From positions 170,561,141 through 170,625,140 of the forward strand of contig NC_133655.1 of assembly GCF_009905375.1 (NCBI RefSeq): DNA of 64,000 bases, written 5' to 3'. Shown here in pieces: positions 61,880 through 64,000 of this stretch. The DNA comes from Apium graveolens (taxonomy: Eukaryota; Streptophyta; Magnoliopsida; Apiales; Apiaceae). The notes beneath the pieces are model-generated. The model made no database searches, was not told the origin of the DNA, and worked only from the letters and a program-made list of their open reading frames with translations. The position numbers were made by a program, and so were the translations under genes. The stretch's first letter is position 1. The number at the start of each line of letters is the position of its first letter.

Positions 61880-62890
61880 TGTTGTCTAATATTATATATT
61901 GTGAACAATCTAGTATCAAATGGGATACAGAATATTAGATTGTTAAATACGGTTATATAATATAATAAGGTTCATAGCACAGGTGGTGTTGGACAATCCA
62001 CTGGTATGGCTGTAGTATTATTTAGATTAGTTTATATTGACTAATAAATAATACTAGTATACTTTGTGTATATTGAACAGGATCAAATTTAGAATTGTTC
62101 CCTTAATACTGATTAAGAAGGAGAACTAAGATTCTATGTTATTATTAATGCTTAGGTTCTTAATCCGGAAATAGTAATTGACACGTGTATATTATTTACA
62201 TGCTTTGATTTATATATGAAATAATTCTTTTGAATTATATCATTATATTTTGGGTGATGGAATTATATACATGGTGGATATTATTTATTGAAGGAATCCA
62301 TGTCCTGATAATATTCGGGTTAATGATGTCCCCTTGAAAGCTCAAAAAGATTTAATTATGTGAAACCCTGCAGGTGGAATTTATTCTGGCATAATTAAAT
62401 AAAGGTTGAGTGGATGATCAAGGATAAAAGATATTAATTAAATAAATTATCAGTAATTTATTTAATTAATGGACATATGATATTTTAAATATGGGGAATT
62501 TAATAAGCAAATAATATTGGAACCGAATTAATTAAATTACGGTATTAGGAAAGGTAGTGCAAATATTAATTCTTTAGTGGATTGAATTAATATTTAATTA
62601 CATTGGGCTAGGCTCAAGATGTAATTAGAAGGCCCAACCTAATTATCCATGGTCCCTATTGTAGCCTATATATATTCTTATTCTCTTCTTTCTTGGAATT
62701 GTGTGAAAACATATTGTAGCCACCAAGGAGTAAGAAGAGAGGATAACTTGAGAAGACGGAGGCCACACTTCGCTCAAGGGAATTTGGGAATACAATAGAA
62801 GAGCGTGGAATCAACCATTAACAGAGTAATCCTCTTTTCGTAATCTTTATCGTAAAACGTAGTAACACCCTAAGTCCGTGGTTCCCAACA
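61880..62890 (+). repeat. CopF: LTR of another copia element (left boundary uncertain)
   Basis: The right boundary is firm: TTCCCAACA followed by the primer site. The left boundary is chosen at TGTTGTC (61880), giving 1011 bp; TGTTGG at 61987 is an alternative with better inverted ends. A TATATATA box is at 62668-62675, about 220 bp before the LTR end. The second LTR is outside the window. Confidence 0.6.
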
Positions 62891-62892
62891 AT

Positions 62893-62904
62893 TGGTATCA
62901 GAAC
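62893..62904 (+). other. CopF primer binding site
   Basis: TGGTATCAGAAC, initiator Met-tRNA type (TGGTATCAGAGC) with one difference, two bases after the LTR. Confidence 0.7.
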
Positions 62905-64000
62905 CTGGTAATGGGTTCTACGTTTTATGATATAATGTCCATGTCGTAATTATATATGCGTGTATATAGTGGTTTGCTTGTATTGATTTTGATGCAGGTT
63001 GTTAATCCACTATTATGGCCATGTATATTTTAATTATGTGTTTGGATCCCACGTGGTTTAATCGTGGTTAATTTTTGTTTTGGTTTGCACGTGGTTTAAT
63101 CGTGGTTGTAATTTACACGAGGGTTGATCGTGTTAGAATAGATTTTACAAAATTAGTTTTGTATTAGATCTAATTTTTTTGTAATTGTTCCGGAAATTTT
63201 GTAATAGTTATGTGCGATCGAAAATCAATTCCGGTAGTTTTTTGTTCCGCTGTGCGATTACAAGGGGCTGCTGGAGTTGTTGCGGTAGCTGGGACTGCTG
63301 GGGCTGCTGGAGTTGTTGCGGTAGCTGGGACTGCTGGGGCTGCTGGGGCTGCAGGGGCTGATGGGGCTGCGGTGGCAGCTGACTCTGCTGGGGCTGCTTG
63401 GGCTGCTGGAGGCGTCGGGGCGCGCTTGGGGCAGATTTTTTTTTGAGAGCTGGATTTTTTTTTCAAGGGTCATAATAGTGGAAAATTTATTTTAATTTTT
63501 TCCATTAAATTTTAATTATTGCTTTAATTTATTGATTATGTATGTCGTTAATTATGTGTGTAATTCTTTTAAAATTGCATGTTTAACTTAATTAGGACGA
63601 CATGGACATAAATTTTATTTATTGCTTTAATTAAATGTTATATGTTGCTAAAATTATGTGTGTATTTTGAATGCATGTTTAGACATAATTATAACAACAT
63701 AGGACCCCATTTAATTTTAAAATTCCTCAATTTTAATAAAAAAATTCTAAGTGGGAGAGGGAATTAATATAAAATTAAATCCCATGGTCTCCATTATTGG
63801 TTGTAGGTAATTTAACATAAAGATGAATATAAATTATATATACGTCACCCATCGTGGCATGTAATTTATGGTGTCTAGAATGTTATAGAAATTACTAGAA
63901 CAAACTTCTTAAATTAATAAATTTTAAAAGGAATAAATACTTATTTTCTTTATTTCTGGTTTGGGGCGATTTTGTCAAAAACAGGGTCATCGAACTTGTA
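62905..64000 (+). other. CopF untranslated leader
   Basis: About 1.1 kb after the primer site with no copia gag start recognised before the window ends. Contains the GC-rich repeat block at 63264-63420; the rest is AT-rich. Confidence 0.5.
63264..63420 (+). repeat. GC-rich GGGGCTGCT repeat block
   Basis: Two exact 36-bp tandem units (63264-63299 and 63300-63335) built from GGGGCTGCTGG, GTTGTTGCGG and TAGCTGGGACTGCT, followed by seven or so diverged GGGGCTGC units. Stands out sharply from its AT-rich surroundings. Open in sense (Ala/Gly/Val-rich) and antisense (Pro/Ala-rich) frames because of the repeat itself. Confidence 0.85.

Noticed and set aside
63170..63466. Minus-strand Pro/Ala-repeat ORF of 98 codons
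   Set aside because: Antisense reading of the GGGGCTGCT repeats in the CopF leader; no independent support.
1..64000. Host genes, tRNA, rRNA or organellar insertions
   Set aside because: None recognised; every stretch with coding character belongs to a transposable element.

Overview
The window is plant nuclear DNA made almost entirely of transposable elements. I find no single-copy host gene, rRNA, tRNA or CRISPR array. Evidence for a plant: Ty1/copia and Ty3/gypsy (chromovirus) LTR retrotransposons with initiator-Met-tRNA-type primer sites, a Sirevirus-like copia layout with a third ORF after pol, and hAT transposons. The sequence style reminds me of asterid eudicots, perhaps the carrot family, but that is recollection, not proof.

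Nested layout, each level dated by its target-site duplication (TSD). (1) SireA, an old minus-strand Sirevirus-like copia element, is the substrate. Its pieces are 1-1609, 14673-20385 and 60372-60911, and both of its ends lie outside the readable part. (2) CopB, a plus-strand copia element (1610-14667, TSD ACCTC), sits in the third ORF of SireA and itself carries hAT-1 (6045-11741, 8-bp TSD with one mismatch). (3) GypC, a plus-strand chromovirus-type gypsy element (20386-60366, TSD ACTTG), sits in the pol linker of SireA. (4) SireD, a second minus-strand Sirevirus-like element (29715-56978, TSD GTATC), sits in the right LTR of GypC. (5) GypE, a minus-strand gypsy element with 4.3-kb LTRs (34651-48820, TSD AATTA), sits in the third ORF of SireD. 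On the right edge SireA is cut by hAT-2 (from 60912), which is apparently cut by another copia element, CopF (LTR about 61880-62890, leader running off the window).

No element looks autonomous as it stands: each coding region seen has nonsense codons, frameshifts or deletions. By eye, LTR divergence falls with nesting depth (GypC a few percent, SireD under 1 percent, GypE about 0.3 percent), matching the insertion order read from the TSDs. GypE is the youngest yet has almost no coding capacity, so it was probably mobilised in trans.

The signals most worth following are two. First, the 9-mer ATCCGTTGA/TCAACGGAT occurs 39 times in SireD, in LTRs, coding linkers and the pol-ORF3 gap, often as hairpins; SireA carries a different motif (TCAGAAYTT) in the corresponding places. 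Second, both Sirevirus-like elements carry a related, very long third ORF downstream of pol, about 1280 and 1510 codons, whose function I do not know.
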